From assembly GCF_004923315.1 (NCBI RefSeq), contig NZ_CP039650.1, positions 2,133,501-2,197,500 on the forward strand: 64,000 bases of DNA. The letters are read 5' to 3'. Origin of the DNA: Azospirillum sp. TSA2s. Its GTDB lineage: Bacteria; Pseudomonadota; Alphaproteobacteria; Azospirillales; Azospirillaceae. Both the position numbers and the translations under genes were made by a program. The notes beneath the pieces are model-generated. The model was not told the origin of the DNA, did not search any database, and saw only the letters and a program-made list of their open reading frames with translations. Within the stretch, counting starts at the first letter, position 1. Each line of letters starts with the position of its first letter. This document shows, in pieces, positions 18,821-26,727 of this stretch.

Positions 18821-19510
18821 ATGGCCGCGCCGCTCGTCGAGCTTCGGGGAATCGCCAAGACCTATGGCCGCGGCGAGACCGCCGTGCATGCGCTGAAGGA
18901 CACCGACCTGCGGGTCTATCCGGGGCAGGTGGTCGGGCTGCTCGGCCCCAGCGGATCGGGCAAGACGACGCTGCTGAACCTGATCGGTTGCATCGTGGAG
19001 CCGACGCGGGGCCGCCTGGACCTCGACGGCGAGACGGTCTACGACGGCCGCTGGCTGCGATCCGACCTGCGCCGGCTGCGGCTGGAGAAGATCGGCTTCA
19101 TCTTCCAGTTCCACAACCTGCTGCCGTTCCTCACCGCCGAGGAGAACGTCGCGGTCGCGCTCGACCTTGCCGGCGTTCCCGGCGCCGAGGCGCGGCGCCG
19201 TGCGCGGGCCTTGCTGGACTATCTGGAGGTGGGACACCGCAGCGCGACGCTGCCGTCGCGGCTGTCGGGCGGCGAGGCGCAGCGCGTCGCCATCGCCCGC
19301 GCGCTCGCCAATCGTCCGCGCATCATCCTGGCCGACGAGCCGACGGCGGCCCTGGACTCCGGGCGCGCCGCCATGGTGATGGACCTGCTGCGCCGGCTCG
19401 CCATCGAGCAGCAGGCGGCGATCCTGGTCGTCACGCACGACGAGACGATCTTCGGCCGTTTCGACGTCACGGTGACCTTGCGCGACGGACAGGTCGTCTC
19501 CAAAGGGTGA
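18821..19510 (+). CDS. ABC transporter ATP-binding protein (DevA/LolD/MacB type)
   Basis: This 229-residue ATPase has Walker A GPSGSGKTTLL, a Q-loop in FIFQFHNLLPFLTAEEN, the signature LSGGEAQRVAIARALA, Walker B ILADEPTAALDS and the switch His in VVTHDETIFGRFD. It belongs to the LolD/MacB/DevA class that pairs with FtsX-like permeases. It is the third gene of the adaptor-permease-ATPase operon. Nothing in the neighbourhood identifies the cargo; no outer-membrane TolC-like gene is adjacent. Confidence 0.95.
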   Translation: MAAPLVELRGIAKTYGRGETAVHALKDTDLRVYPGQVVGLLGPSGSGKTTLLNLIGCIVEPTRGRLDLDGETVYDGRWLRSDLRRLRLEKIGFIFQFHNLLPFLTAEENVAVALDLAGVPGAEARRRARALLDYLEVGHRSATLPSRLSGGEAQRVAIARALANRPRIILADEPTAALDSGRAAMVMDLLRRLAIEQQAAILVVTHDETIFGRFDVTVTLRDGQVVSKG

Positions 19511-19880
19511 AAGATGCGGCGGGGGGCCACATCCGCATGATCGCCGCCATAGCCGAATGCCGGGGGCTCTCCGCTTTTCCAGGGCAACTCCGGGGTGGGC
19601 ATATCCCATCCGATCATCGACGCGGCCGGCCCTGAAGCCTTTTCGGCACAAGCGTGGCCGTACCGCATAAATTTTGCTGCAAGCCCGACAAAGTCTGGAA
19701 TAAAGGATGCGCGGCGCGCGTTCGCACCCATATGCATCGGGTCCCCATTTCGGCCGCAGGGTCGAGTGAGCCGGCCCGGCCCTGGAGTTGCGGCGCCCTC
19801 GTCGTCCCGTCCGGTCTCTCGCTGGAAGGGGGAGTCCATGGCGTGAGCCTTGGCGTTACCGGTAAGGAACGGGTGCGCGG
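19511..19880. other. 370-base intergenic region before the ECF sigma gene
   Basis: Holds the presumed promoter of the ECF sigma/anti-sigma pair. The part at 19660-19710 is AT-richer than its surroundings and has a TTGCTG ... TAAAGG arrangement that might be a promoter. Short open frames exist but have no coding character. Confidence 0.4.
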
Positions 19881-20390
19881 TTGAGCAAATTCGGGGTCGA
19901 TCTGGAAGTCCACATCGCGTCCTTGCGGCGCTACGCGCGTGCGTTGCTGCGCAACGGTGCGGATGCGGAGGATCTGGTGCAGGAGGCGCTGACGCGCGCG
20001 GTGGCGCGCGCCGACAGCTTCCAGGCGGGGACGAACCTGCGGGCATGGCTTTTCACCATCCTGCACAACGTCCACGTCAATCAGGTCCGTTCCAAGGCCG
20101 CCCGGCCGCAGGAGGTCGACGTCGCCGACGTCGAATCGAAGCTGGTCAGCCCGGCCCGGCAGGAAGAGCGTGTCGAACTGCGCGAAATGATGCGCGCGGT
20201 CGACGAGTTGCCGGAGGAACAGCGCAAGGTGCTGCTTCTGGTGGCGCTGGAGGGCCTGAAATATGACGAGGTCGCCGACATGCTCGGCGTACCGATCGGG
20301 ACCGTCATGTCGCGCCTGTCGAGGGCGCGCGAGGCGGTGCGGGCGAAACTGGCGAACGAGGGTGGCGTCACCCTCCGGCGGGTGAAGTGA
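19881..20390 (+). CDS. ECF-type RNA polymerase sigma factor
   Basis: This 169-residue protein has sigma region 2 (LRRYARALLRNGADAEDLVQEALTRAVARADSF, key parts DAEDLVQEAL and LRAWLFTILHNVHVNQVR) and region 4 (LPEEQRKVLLLVALEGLKYDEVADMLGVPIGTVMSRLSRAR, key parts LPEEQRKVLLL and GTVMSRLSRAREAVR), with no region 1 or 3. TTG at 19881 is the first possible start, because an in-frame TAA lies at 19863-19865. Its TGA overlaps the next ATG, so sigma and anti-sigma are coupled. This is the small-RpoE-like group close to EcfG/NepR-independent families; the exact ECF group is not assigned. Confidence 0.92.
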   Translation: MSKFGVDLEVHIASLRRYARALLRNGADAEDLVQEALTRAVARADSFQAGTNLRAWLFTILHNVHVNQVRSKAARPQEVDVADVESKLVSPARQEERVELREMMRAVDELPEEQRKVLLLVALEGLKYDEVADMLGVPIGTVMSRLSRAREAVRAKLANEGGVTLRRVK

Positions 20391-21337
20391 TGAACGCGCA
20401 TCAAGCGACTGGACGGATCACGGAGGACGAACTCCACGCCTATGTGGATGGCCAGCTGGACGGCAACCGCCGTCTGGCGGTGGAGCGATGGCTTGCCGAG
20501 GATCCGGAGGCGGCGCGCCGGGCGGAGGATTACCGCGCCCAGGGGCTGCTGCTGCATGAGATGTTCGACACCGTCCTGCGCGAGCCGCCGAGCGACACGG
20601 TTCAGGAGCTGTCCGACCGGCTGAAGGGCCGCATCGCCTTCAACGACAACCGTCCGGCCTGGCATGCCCGCCCGCTGGTGCGATTCGCCGCGGCGGTGAT
20701 GCTGGTGGTCGCCGGTGCGGCCGGCGGCTGGATGGGCCGTGGCGCCGACCAGCAGGCCGCCGCCCCGGTCGCCCAGCAGCGCCAGACGCTGGCCACCTTC
20801 GCCCAGGAGGCGACGCAGGCGCACCGTTTCTATACGTCGGACGAACGGTTCCAGGTGGAGCTTGGCGCCGACAATCAGGATGAGCTGAACGGCTGGCTGT
20901 CCAAGCGGATGGGCCGCGACGTGTTTGGTCCGGACCTGGGCCGCGTCGGCTACCGGCTGATCGGCGGCCGGTCGCTGCCGACCGATCTCGGCGCCGGCGC
21001 CCAGTACATGTACGCCAACGACGGCAACAAGCGGATCACCCTGTTCGTCGGCGCACCGCAGAGCGGCAACCAGTCCAACTTCAGCTTCACCCAGAACGGC
21101 GACGTCGCCACCTTCTATTGGGTCGAGGGTCCGTTGGCCTATGCGTTGGCCGGCCGCCTGTCGAAGGAGGAACTGCTGGAGATCGCCAAGGCGGTCTATC
21201 AGGACGTGAAGGCCGGCCCGCCGCGCCGCGAACCGCCGCCGGAACAACAGCCCCAGCAGCAACAGCCGCAACCGCAGCAGGAACACCCGCCGGGCGTGCA
21301 GCCGATCAGCGACACCCAGAAGGCGAAGGAAAGCTGA
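20390..21337 (+). CDS. Membrane-bound anti-sigma factor
   Basis: This 315-residue protein begins with a cytoplasmic anti-sigma domain (TEDELHAYVDGQLDGNRR, then EDPEAARRAEDYRAQ), has a single membrane segment near residues 98-115 (VRFAAAVMLVVAGAAGGWMG), and a periplasmic domain of about 160 residues ending in a Pro/Gln-rich tail (EQQPQQQQPQPQQE). The zinc-binding HxxxCxxC of ZAS anti-sigma factors is absent. The ATG at 20390 overlaps the sigma TGA. It should hold the sigma factor at the membrane until an envelope signal releases it; the periplasmic sensor domain resembles no family recognised here. Confidence 0.85.
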   Translation: MNAHQATGRITEDELHAYVDGQLDGNRRLAVERWLAEDPEAARRAEDYRAQGLLLHEMFDTVLREPPSDTVQELSDRLKGRIAFNDNRPAWHARPLVRFAAAVMLVVAGAAGGWMGRGADQQAAAPVAQQRQTLATFAQEATQAHRFYTSDERFQVELGADNQDELNGWLSKRMGRDVFGPDLGRVGYRLIGGRSLPTDLGAGAQYMYANDGNKRITLFVGAPQSGNQSNFSFTQNGDVATFYWVEGPLAYALAGRLSKEELLEIAKAVYQDVKAGPPRREPPPEQQPQQQQPQPQQEHPPGVQPISDTQKAKES

Positions 21338-21353
21338 AGGGGGCGTCAGCCCC

Positions 21354-22004
21354 CTACCTCTTCAGCAGATTATCCTTCAGCCAGTCGCGCACCTCGCGGC
21401 AGACCGCCTCCGACGCCTCCTCCAGGGCGTGGCCGGTGCCGGGGACCAGGACCAGCTTCTTCGGTTCGCGCGCCTTGCGGTGGACGTGGATGGAGCAGCT
21501 GGGCGGAAGGATCTCGTCCGCCTCGCCGTGGATCAGCAGGATGGGGCAGGACAAATCGCCGACCGGGTCGGTGCCGTAGCCCTGGGTCGCCAGCGCCACC
21601 ACGGTGCAGACCGCACCCCGGTTCGACGCCGCCGCCTGGATGACCACGGCGCCGCCGAAGGAATGGCCGACCAGGGCCACATGGTGGATGCCCTGGCGGC
21701 CAAGGAAGCTGAGCCCGCACAGCAGGTCGTACACCGCCTCTTCCAGGTCGCGCGGATCGCGGAAGCGCAGGCGCAGCGAGGCGATGCCGTCCGCGGTCAG
21801 GTCGACGCCCAGACGGGGGTAGAGCCCGCGCGCCGGCGTGTCGAACCCGCCGCCGACCCCGCCGACCCACAGCACCGCCAGCTCCCCGCCCGGCACCGGG
21901 TAATAGCGGGCCTCGACCGGGCCACGGTCGGTTTCCAGCGTCACCGGCTGAAAGCCCTCGGCGTCGGCGATGCCCATGGTGGCGTCCAGAAGCGGCACGG
22001 CCAT
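21354..22004 (-). CDS. Short alpha/beta hydrolase (dienelactone hydrolase-like)
   Basis: This 216-residue hydrolase has the nucleophile elbow GHSFGGAVVIQAA, the acid residue in ILLIHGEADEILPP and the catalytic His in VPGTGHALEEA. The compact size and single-domain plan resemble dienelactone hydrolase or serine aminopeptidase S33-like proteins. The ATG at 22002-22004 follows GGAAGGGAGA. It is divergent from the SRPBCC gene, and tandem palindromes lie between the two starts. The substrate is unknown. Confidence 0.86.
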   Translation of the reverse strand: MAVPLLDATMGIADAEGFQPVTLETDRGPVEARYYPVPGGELAVLWVGGVGGGFDTPARGLYPRLGVDLTADGIASLRLRFRDPRDLEEAVYDLLCGLSFLGRQGIHHVALVGHSFGGAVVIQAAASNRGAVCTVVALATQGYGTDPVGDLSCPILLIHGEADEILPPSCSIHVHRKAREPKKLVLVPGTGHALEEASEAVCREVRDWLKDNLLKR

Positions 22005-22103
22005 TCTCCCTTCCGATCTTGGCTGCTGAAGATGGTAACAGCGGGAACGCCCCGCGGTTGCCGTTTGCCGAGGCAACGAAGCCGCAACCCGGCTGTTCTC
22101 TGT

Positions 22104-22145
22104 CCAAAGGCTTTGGCCCAAAGGCTTTGGCCCAAAGGCTTTGGC
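22104..22145. repeat. Three tandem copies of a 14-base palindromic unit
   Basis: Unit CCAAAGGCTTTGGC repeats three times without a gap (22104-22117, 22118-22131, 22132-22145). Each unit is an inverted repeat (CCAAAG-G-CTTTGG). The array is in the divergent promoter gap between the hydrolase (start 22004) and the SRPBCC protein (start 22179). Confidence 0.9.
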
Positions 22146-22178
22146 CGAAGAATTTGCACAGACGGGAAAGGAGCGGCG

Positions 22179-22985
22179 ATGGCGTCGAACAGTTTGACCG
22201 GGCGGGGCCGCTGGCCGCAGCCGGACTCTTTTCTTTCGGGCTTGGGGTCGGAACTGGGATCGGGCGAGGCCGCGACCGGCGGCCGCTGGCTCGCCATGAT
22301 GGGCGGCACCGCGCTGGGCGTGATCGGGTTGCGGCGGTCGGGATGGGGTGGGGCGATGCTGGCGCTGGGCGGTGCCGGCCTGTTCGCCGTCGGCGCGCTG
22401 GGGTTGCGGCCCCTGGGTGAGCGGTCCCTGCGTGCCGTGCCGAACCCCGGCGCCTGGCGCAGCGTCCCGGCCTCCCGCCGCCGGTCGCTGACGCCGGAGC
22501 GCACGCAGGCGGTCGTCACCATCGCCTCGGAACCGGGGGCGGTCTTCCGCTTCTGGCGCAACTTCGCCAACCTGCCGAAGCTGATGCCGCAGTTGGAGCG
22601 GGTCGACGTGCTGTCGGCCACCGAAAGCCGCTGGCTCGCCAAGGCGGCTTCGGGCGGTGAGGGACCGAGCTGGCGCTGCGTGCTCGACCGCGTCGACGAG
22701 GACCGGCTGCTGACCTGGCACACGGTGGGCGAGACGGCTCTGCCGCACCGCGCCTCGCTGATGCTGAGCCCGGCGCCGGGCGACCGCGGGACGGAGGTGC
22801 GGCTGACGCTGGTCTACCGAGTTCCGGCCACCGAGGTGGCGGCGCTTCTGGGCGTGACGCCGGAAGGGCAGGCGGAAGAGGCGCTGCGCCGGCTGAAACA
22901 GCGGGTGGAGACCGGCGAGCTGTCGACCATCGAACGGCAGCCGCGTGGGAATGGGTCCGGCTCTTTCCGGGAGGCGACGGAATGA
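22179..22985 (+). CDS. SRPBCC-fold (polyketide cyclase/dehydrase-like) protein with N-terminal membrane segment
   Basis: This 268-residue protein has an N-terminal membrane pair (LAMMGGTALGVIGLRR; GGAMLALGGAGLFAVGALGL) followed by a SRPBCC/START-like domain at residues 105-250 (TIASEPGAVFRFWRNFANLPKLM, then VYRVPATEVAALLG). Such proteins occur next to zinc alcohol dehydrogenases in stress-related clusters, as here: its TGA overlaps the next gene's ATG by four bases. ATG at 22179 follows AAGGAG with good spacing. The ligand is unknown. Confidence 0.83.
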   Translation: MASNSLTGRGRWPQPDSFLSGLGSELGSGEAATGGRWLAMMGGTALGVIGLRRSGWGGAMLALGGAGLFAVGALGLRPLGERSLRAVPNPGAWRSVPASRRRSLTPERTQAVVTIASEPGAVFRFWRNFANLPKLMPQLERVDVLSATESRWLAKAASGGEGPSWRCVLDRVDEDRLLTWHTVGETALPHRASLMLSPAPGDRGTEVRLTLVYRVPATEVAALLGVTPEGQAEEALRRLKQRVETGELSTIERQPRGNGSGSFREATE

Positions 22986-24163
22986 AGGCGCTCTGCTGGA
23001 ACGGAACCAACGACCTGCGGGTGGAGCGGGTGCCCGACCCCGTGCTGGTCAATCCGCATGACGTGATCGTCAAGGTGGCGCTGTCGTCGGTCTGCGGGTC
23101 GGACCTGCATCTGATCGACGGCTATGTCCCGACCATGCGGCCCGGCGACATCATCGGCCACGAATTCCTGGGCGAGATCGTGGAGAAGGGACCGGAGGTC
23201 CGCTATCTCAACCGCGGCGACCGGGTCATCACCGTGTCGATCATCGGGTGCGGCCATTGCGGGCATTGCCAACACGGCGAAAGCTCGCTGTGCGACAACT
23301 CCAACCCGAACCCGGACTATGCCCGCACCGCCTACGGCCATTGCGGCGCCGGCATCTTCGGCTACAGCCACGCCTTCGGCGGCTATGCCGGCAGCCATGC
23401 CGAATATATCCGCGTGCCCTATGCCGACTTCAACGCCTTCCGCGTGCCGGAGGGGGTGAGCGACGAGAAGGCGGTCTTCGTCTCCGACGCGGTGCCGACC
23501 GGCTACATGGCCGCCGACATGGCCGGCATCAAGCCGGGCGACGTGGTGGCGGTGTGGGGCTGCGGCGGCGTCGGCCAGATGGCGATCCGCAGCGCCACTC
23601 TGCTGGGGGCGGAGCGGGTGATCGGCATCGACCGCTTTCCCGACCGGCTGCGCGCCGCCCAGATGAAGGTGGGGGCCGAGACGCTGGACTACAGCCGCGT
23701 CGACATCTTCGACGCGCTGCAGGCGATGACCGGCGGGCGCGGTCCCGACGTCTGCATCGACGCCGTCGGCATGGAGGCCGACAGCGCGTCGAACGCGGCC
23801 GAGGACCTGTATGACCGGGCCAAGCAGGCGGTTGGGCTGCAGACCGACCGTCCGGCGGTGCTGCGCCAGATGATCGAGAGCTGCCGCAAGGGCGGCACCC
23901 TGTCGATCGTCGGCGTCTATGGCGGGCTGATCGACAAGTTCCCGATGGGGGCGGCGATGAACAAGGGTCTGACCTTCCGCATGGGCCAGCAGAACGGCCA
24001 GCGCTATGCCGACCGGCTGTTCGAGCACATCCGCAACGGCGACCTCGACCCGTCCTATCTGATGACGCACCGGCTGCCGCTGGACGAGGGGCCGCAGGCC
24101 TACCGCATGTTCAAGGAGAAGGCCGACGACTGCCTGCGCGTCGTCTTCGCCCCGCAAGGCTAG
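22982..24163 (+). CDS. Zinc-dependent alcohol dehydrogenase (GroES-like, MDR family)
   Basis: This 393-residue medium-chain dehydrogenase has catalytic zinc ligands Cys38 (SVCGSD) and His60-Glu61 (GHEFLGE), the structural zinc set Cys90, Cys93, Cys96 and Cys104 (IGCGHCGHCQHGESSLC), and a Rossmann motif (VAVWGCGGVGQMAIRSA) for NAD(P). An insert around residues 110-140 (NPNPDYARTAYGHCGAGIFG) is typical of the glutathione-independent formaldehyde-dehydrogenase-like group. The actual alcohol or aldehyde is not identifiable. It is coupled to the preceding SRPBCC gene and followed after 20 bases by a small gene. Confidence 0.92.
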   Translation: MKALCWNGTNDLRVERVPDPVLVNPHDVIVKVALSSVCGSDLHLIDGYVPTMRPGDIIGHEFLGEIVEKGPEVRYLNRGDRVITVSIIGCGHCGHCQHGESSLCDNSNPNPDYARTAYGHCGAGIFGYSHAFGGYAGSHAEYIRVPYADFNAFRVPEGVSDEKAVFVSDAVPTGYMAADMAGIKPGDVVAVWGCGGVGQMAIRSATLLGAERVIGIDRFPDRLRAAQMKVGAETLDYSRVDIFDALQAMTGGRGPDVCIDAVGMEADSASNAAEDLYDRAKQAVGLQTDRPAVLRQMIESCRKGGTLSIVGVYGGLIDKFPMGAAMNKGLTFRMGQQNGQRYADRLFEHIRNGDLDPSYLMTHRLPLDEGPQAYRMFKEKADDCLRVVFAPQG

Positions 24164-24183
24164 AGCGAAAAGGGAGAGCCGCC

Positions 24184-24438
24184 ATGGAACTGGTCTATGC
24201 CTATCCCGCCGAACGCGGCCGGGGTGTGGAGGCCGAAATCGTCGGCAGCCTGCGCGACCGCTTCGGCGATGTCGTGCAGCTTGGGCGGGAGGAGCGCGAC
24301 GCCGAGCGCGGCGACCGCTCGGACGTGCTGGTGACGCTGGAGGTCACCGACGACAAGGTGGAAGCGGCGCTGACCGCGCTGCGCGCCCACCCGCTGGTGA
24401 TCGACGCGGCGGCGCGGAGTTTTGGGGAGCGGGTGTGA
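24184..24438 (+). CDS. Small conserved-looking hypothetical protein
   Basis: An 84-residue soluble protein starting at an ATG 20 bases after the alcohol dehydrogenase stop and preceded by GGGAGAG. It has an alternating beta-alpha pattern (MELVYAYPAERGRGVEAEIVG, DVLVTLEVTDDKVEAALTALRAHP) like a small ferredoxin-like fold with a pseudo-dyad. No motif is recognised. Position suggests it is the last gene of the hydrolase-SRPBCC-dehydrogenase cluster. Confidence 0.7.
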   Translation: MELVYAYPAERGRGVEAEIVGSLRDRFGDVVQLGREERDAERGDRSDVLVTLEVTDDKVEAALTALRAHPLVIDAAARSFGERV

Positions 24439-24464
24439 GGGGGGTGGATTCTTGGCAGGTTAGA

Positions 24465-24569
24465 CCCCCACCTATCCTCCCCCACTGGGTGGGGGAGGGA
24501 CTGCCGCCGATTTTCCGAACAAGCACTTGCCCCCTCCCCTGCCCAGCGGGGGAGGGTTGGGGTGGGGGC
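24465..24569. repeat. Nested inverted repeats rich in CCCTCCCC
   Basis: Two hairpins, 24477-24499 (CCTCCCCCA / TGGGGGAGG) and 24533-24557 (CCCTCCCC / GGGGGAGGG), sit inside a larger imperfect inverted repeat whose outer arms are CCCCCACC near 24466 and GGTGGGGG near 24561. Similar CCCCTCTCCCC-type elements occur at 57104, 62290 and 63796, which makes this a dispersed intergenic repeat family. It separates the dehydrogenase cluster from treZ. Confidence 0.75.
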
Positions 24570-24699
24570 ACCGCCAGCCGACACTCCCCCAAATCCTTAG
24601 CCCCTGAAACAATTTTCAGCCCACCCGTGACCACGCCGCCCCACCCCTGTTGACCATCCCCGCAAGACAAGTCCGCATCACTCATCGGGGGCAACTGCC

Positions 24700-26715
24700 G
24701 TGAAGATGTCCGCCGCCGTACCGCCTGTCGAACAGGCGCAGGCCACCGTCAAACGCCGCTGGCCCATCGGTGTGGAGTTGCTGCCCGGCGGCGCCCATGC
24801 GCAGGTCTGGGCGCCGAAGGCCGGACGGGTGGAGCTTGTGGCCGAACCGGACGGGCGGGCGACGGCGCTGGAGCGCGAGGGGAACGGCTATTTCTCCGGC
24901 GCCGTGCCGGGGCTGGAGGCCGGCGGGCTCTACCGCTTCCGGCTGGACGGCGGCGACATGCTCTATCCCGACCCGATGTCGCGCTTCCAGCCTGAGGGGC
25001 CGCACGGGGCCTCGCAACTGGTCGATCCGCACCGCTTCGCCTGGACCGATCAGGACTGGCAAGGGCGCGCCATCCGGGGCCAGGTGATCTACGAGATGCA
25101 CATCGGCACCTTCACGCAGGAAGGGACCTGGGACGCCGCGCTGCGGGAACTGCCGGCGCTGGCCGATCTCGGCGTGACGGTGCTGGAGGTGATGCCGGTG
25201 TCGGAGTTTCCCGGCCGCTTCGGCTGGGGCTATGACGGGGTGAACCTGTTTGCGCCGACGCGGCTCTATGGCGATGCCGACGCCATGCGGCGCTTCGTCG
25301 ACGGGGCACACCGGGTGGGGCTCGCCGTCATCCTGGACGTCGTCTACAACCACTTCGGTCCGGACGGCAATTACCTGAAATGCTTTTCCGACGACTATTT
25401 CACCGACCGCTACAACAACGAGTGGGGCGAGCCGATCAACTTCGACGGCGCCAACTCCAAACCGGTGCGGGAGTTCTTCCTGTGCAACGCCGCCTTCTGG
25501 ATCGAGGAATACCATCTGGACGGCCTGCGGCTGGACGCCACCCAGTCGATCCATGACGCCAGCGAAGGCCGCGGTGAGCCGCACATCCTGGCCGAGATCT
25601 CCGGCGTCGTGCGCAAGGCCGCCGGCGGGCGCGCCACCATCCTGGTGGGCGAGAACGAGCCGCAGCACGCCAGCATGGTGAAGCCGGCCGACGAGGGCGG
25701 CTGCGGGCTGTGCGCCATCTGGAACGACGACCTGCACCATTCGGCGATGGTGGCGCTGACCGGCCGGAATGAGGCCTATTACACCGATTATCGCGGCACG
25801 CCGCAGGAGTTGGTGTCGGCGATGAAGCACGGCTTCCTCTACCAGGGGCAGTGGTATCGCTGGCAGGGCAAGCGGCGCGGCATGCCCGCCTTCGCCATGC
25901 CGCGGCCGGCCTTCGTCAATTTCCTGCAGAACCACGACCAGATCGCCAACTCCGCCCGCGGTTTGAGGCTGCATGCGCTGACCACGCCGGGGCTGCTGCG
26001 GGCGATGACCGCACTGATCCTGCTGGGGCCCGGCACGCCGATGCTGTTCCAGGGGCAGGAGTTCGCCGCCGGCGCCCCCTTCCTCTATTTCGCCGACCAC
26101 AAGCCGGATTTGGCCAAGCTGGTCGAGGCGGGCAGGGCGGAGTTCCTGGCGCAGTTCCCCAGCATCGCCGAGCCGGCGATGCGGGCCGGACTGCCCAAGC
26201 CGCAGGCGGAGGACAGCTTCACCCGCTGCAAGCTCGACCACCGCGAGCGGGAGTCCAACGCCGCGGTCTGGACGATGCACCGCGACCTGCTGCGCCTGCG
26301 CCGGGAGGACCCGGTGTTCGCCGCCCAGCGCGTCGGCGGGCTGGATGGCGCCGTGTTGGGCGAGGAAGCCTTCGTCCTGCGCGTCTTCGGGGAGGAGGAG
26401 GGCGACGACCGGCTGGTCCTGGTCAATCTGGGCCGCGACCTTACTCTCCGCGCACTGGCGGAGCCGCTGCTGGCCCCGCCGCTCGAGGGAGCATGGACGG
26501 TGCTGTGGTCCAGCGAGGAGCCCGTCTATGGCGGCTGCGGCACGGCGGCGGTGGAACAGCCGGACGGCGCATGGAGGTTGCCCGGCCATGCGGCGCTGGT
26601 TCTGGGCCCCGCACGAGATTTTCCGACGAAAAGCGACCCAATGAAAAGTGATGGGGCCGGAGGCAACACAACCCCGGTCATCATGGTTTCCCAAGGGTCG
26701 GAAACCGATAGCTGA
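24700..26715 (+). CDS. treZ: Malto-oligosyltrehalose trehalohydrolase TreZ
   Basis: This 671-residue GH13 enzyme releases trehalose from maltooligosyltrehalose. It has an N-terminal E-set domain (VELLPGGAHAQVWAPKAGRVELV, key part AQVWAPKAGRVE), the family motif DPMSRFQPEGPHG, the (beta/alpha)8 barrel regions DVVYNHFGPDGNY (about 213-225), GLRLDATQSI with nucleophile Asp279, GENEPQ with acid Glu318, and NHDQIAN. GTG at 24700 or ATG at 24706 may start it. The usual partner treY is not in the window; instead a debranching-type enzyme follows after 12 bases. The C-terminal 30 residues are unusually Ser/Thr/Asp-rich and unconserved in appearance. Confidence 0.92.
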   Translation: MKMSAAVPPVEQAQATVKRRWPIGVELLPGGAHAQVWAPKAGRVELVAEPDGRATALEREGNGYFSGAVPGLEAGGLYRFRLDGGDMLYPDPMSRFQPEGPHGASQLVDPHRFAWTDQDWQGRAIRGQVIYEMHIGTFTQEGTWDAALRELPALADLGVTVLEVMPVSEFPGRFGWGYDGVNLFAPTRLYGDADAMRRFVDGAHRVGLAVILDVVYNHFGPDGNYLKCFSDDYFTDRYNNEWGEPINFDGANSKPVREFFLCNAAFWIEEYHLDGLRLDATQSIHDASEGRGEPHILAEISGVVRKAAGGRATILVGENEPQHASMVKPADEGGCGLCAIWNDDLHHSAMVALTGRNEAYYTDYRGTPQELVSAMKHGFLYQGQWYRWQGKRRGMPAFAMPRPAFVNFLQNHDQIANSARGLRLHALTTPGLLRAMTALILLGPGTPMLFQGQEFAAGAPFLYFADHKPDLAKLVEAGRAEFLAQFPSIAEPAMRAGLPKPQAEDSFTRCKLDHRERESNAAVWTMHRDLLRLRREDPVFAAQRVGGLDGAVLGEEAFVLRVFGEEEGDDRLVLVNLGRDLTLRALAEPLLAPPLEGAWTVLWSSEEPVYGGCGTAAVEQPDGAWRLPGHAALVLGPARDFPTKSDPMKSDGAGGNTTPVIMVSQGSETDS

Positions 26716-26727
26716 GCGTAGGTCCCC

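Noticed and set aside
22038-22066. A possible EcfG-type promoter (GGAAC ... CGTT) before the SRPBCC gene
   Set aside because: The spacer between GGAAC and CGTT is only 13 bases, while the general stress promoter needs about 16-17.
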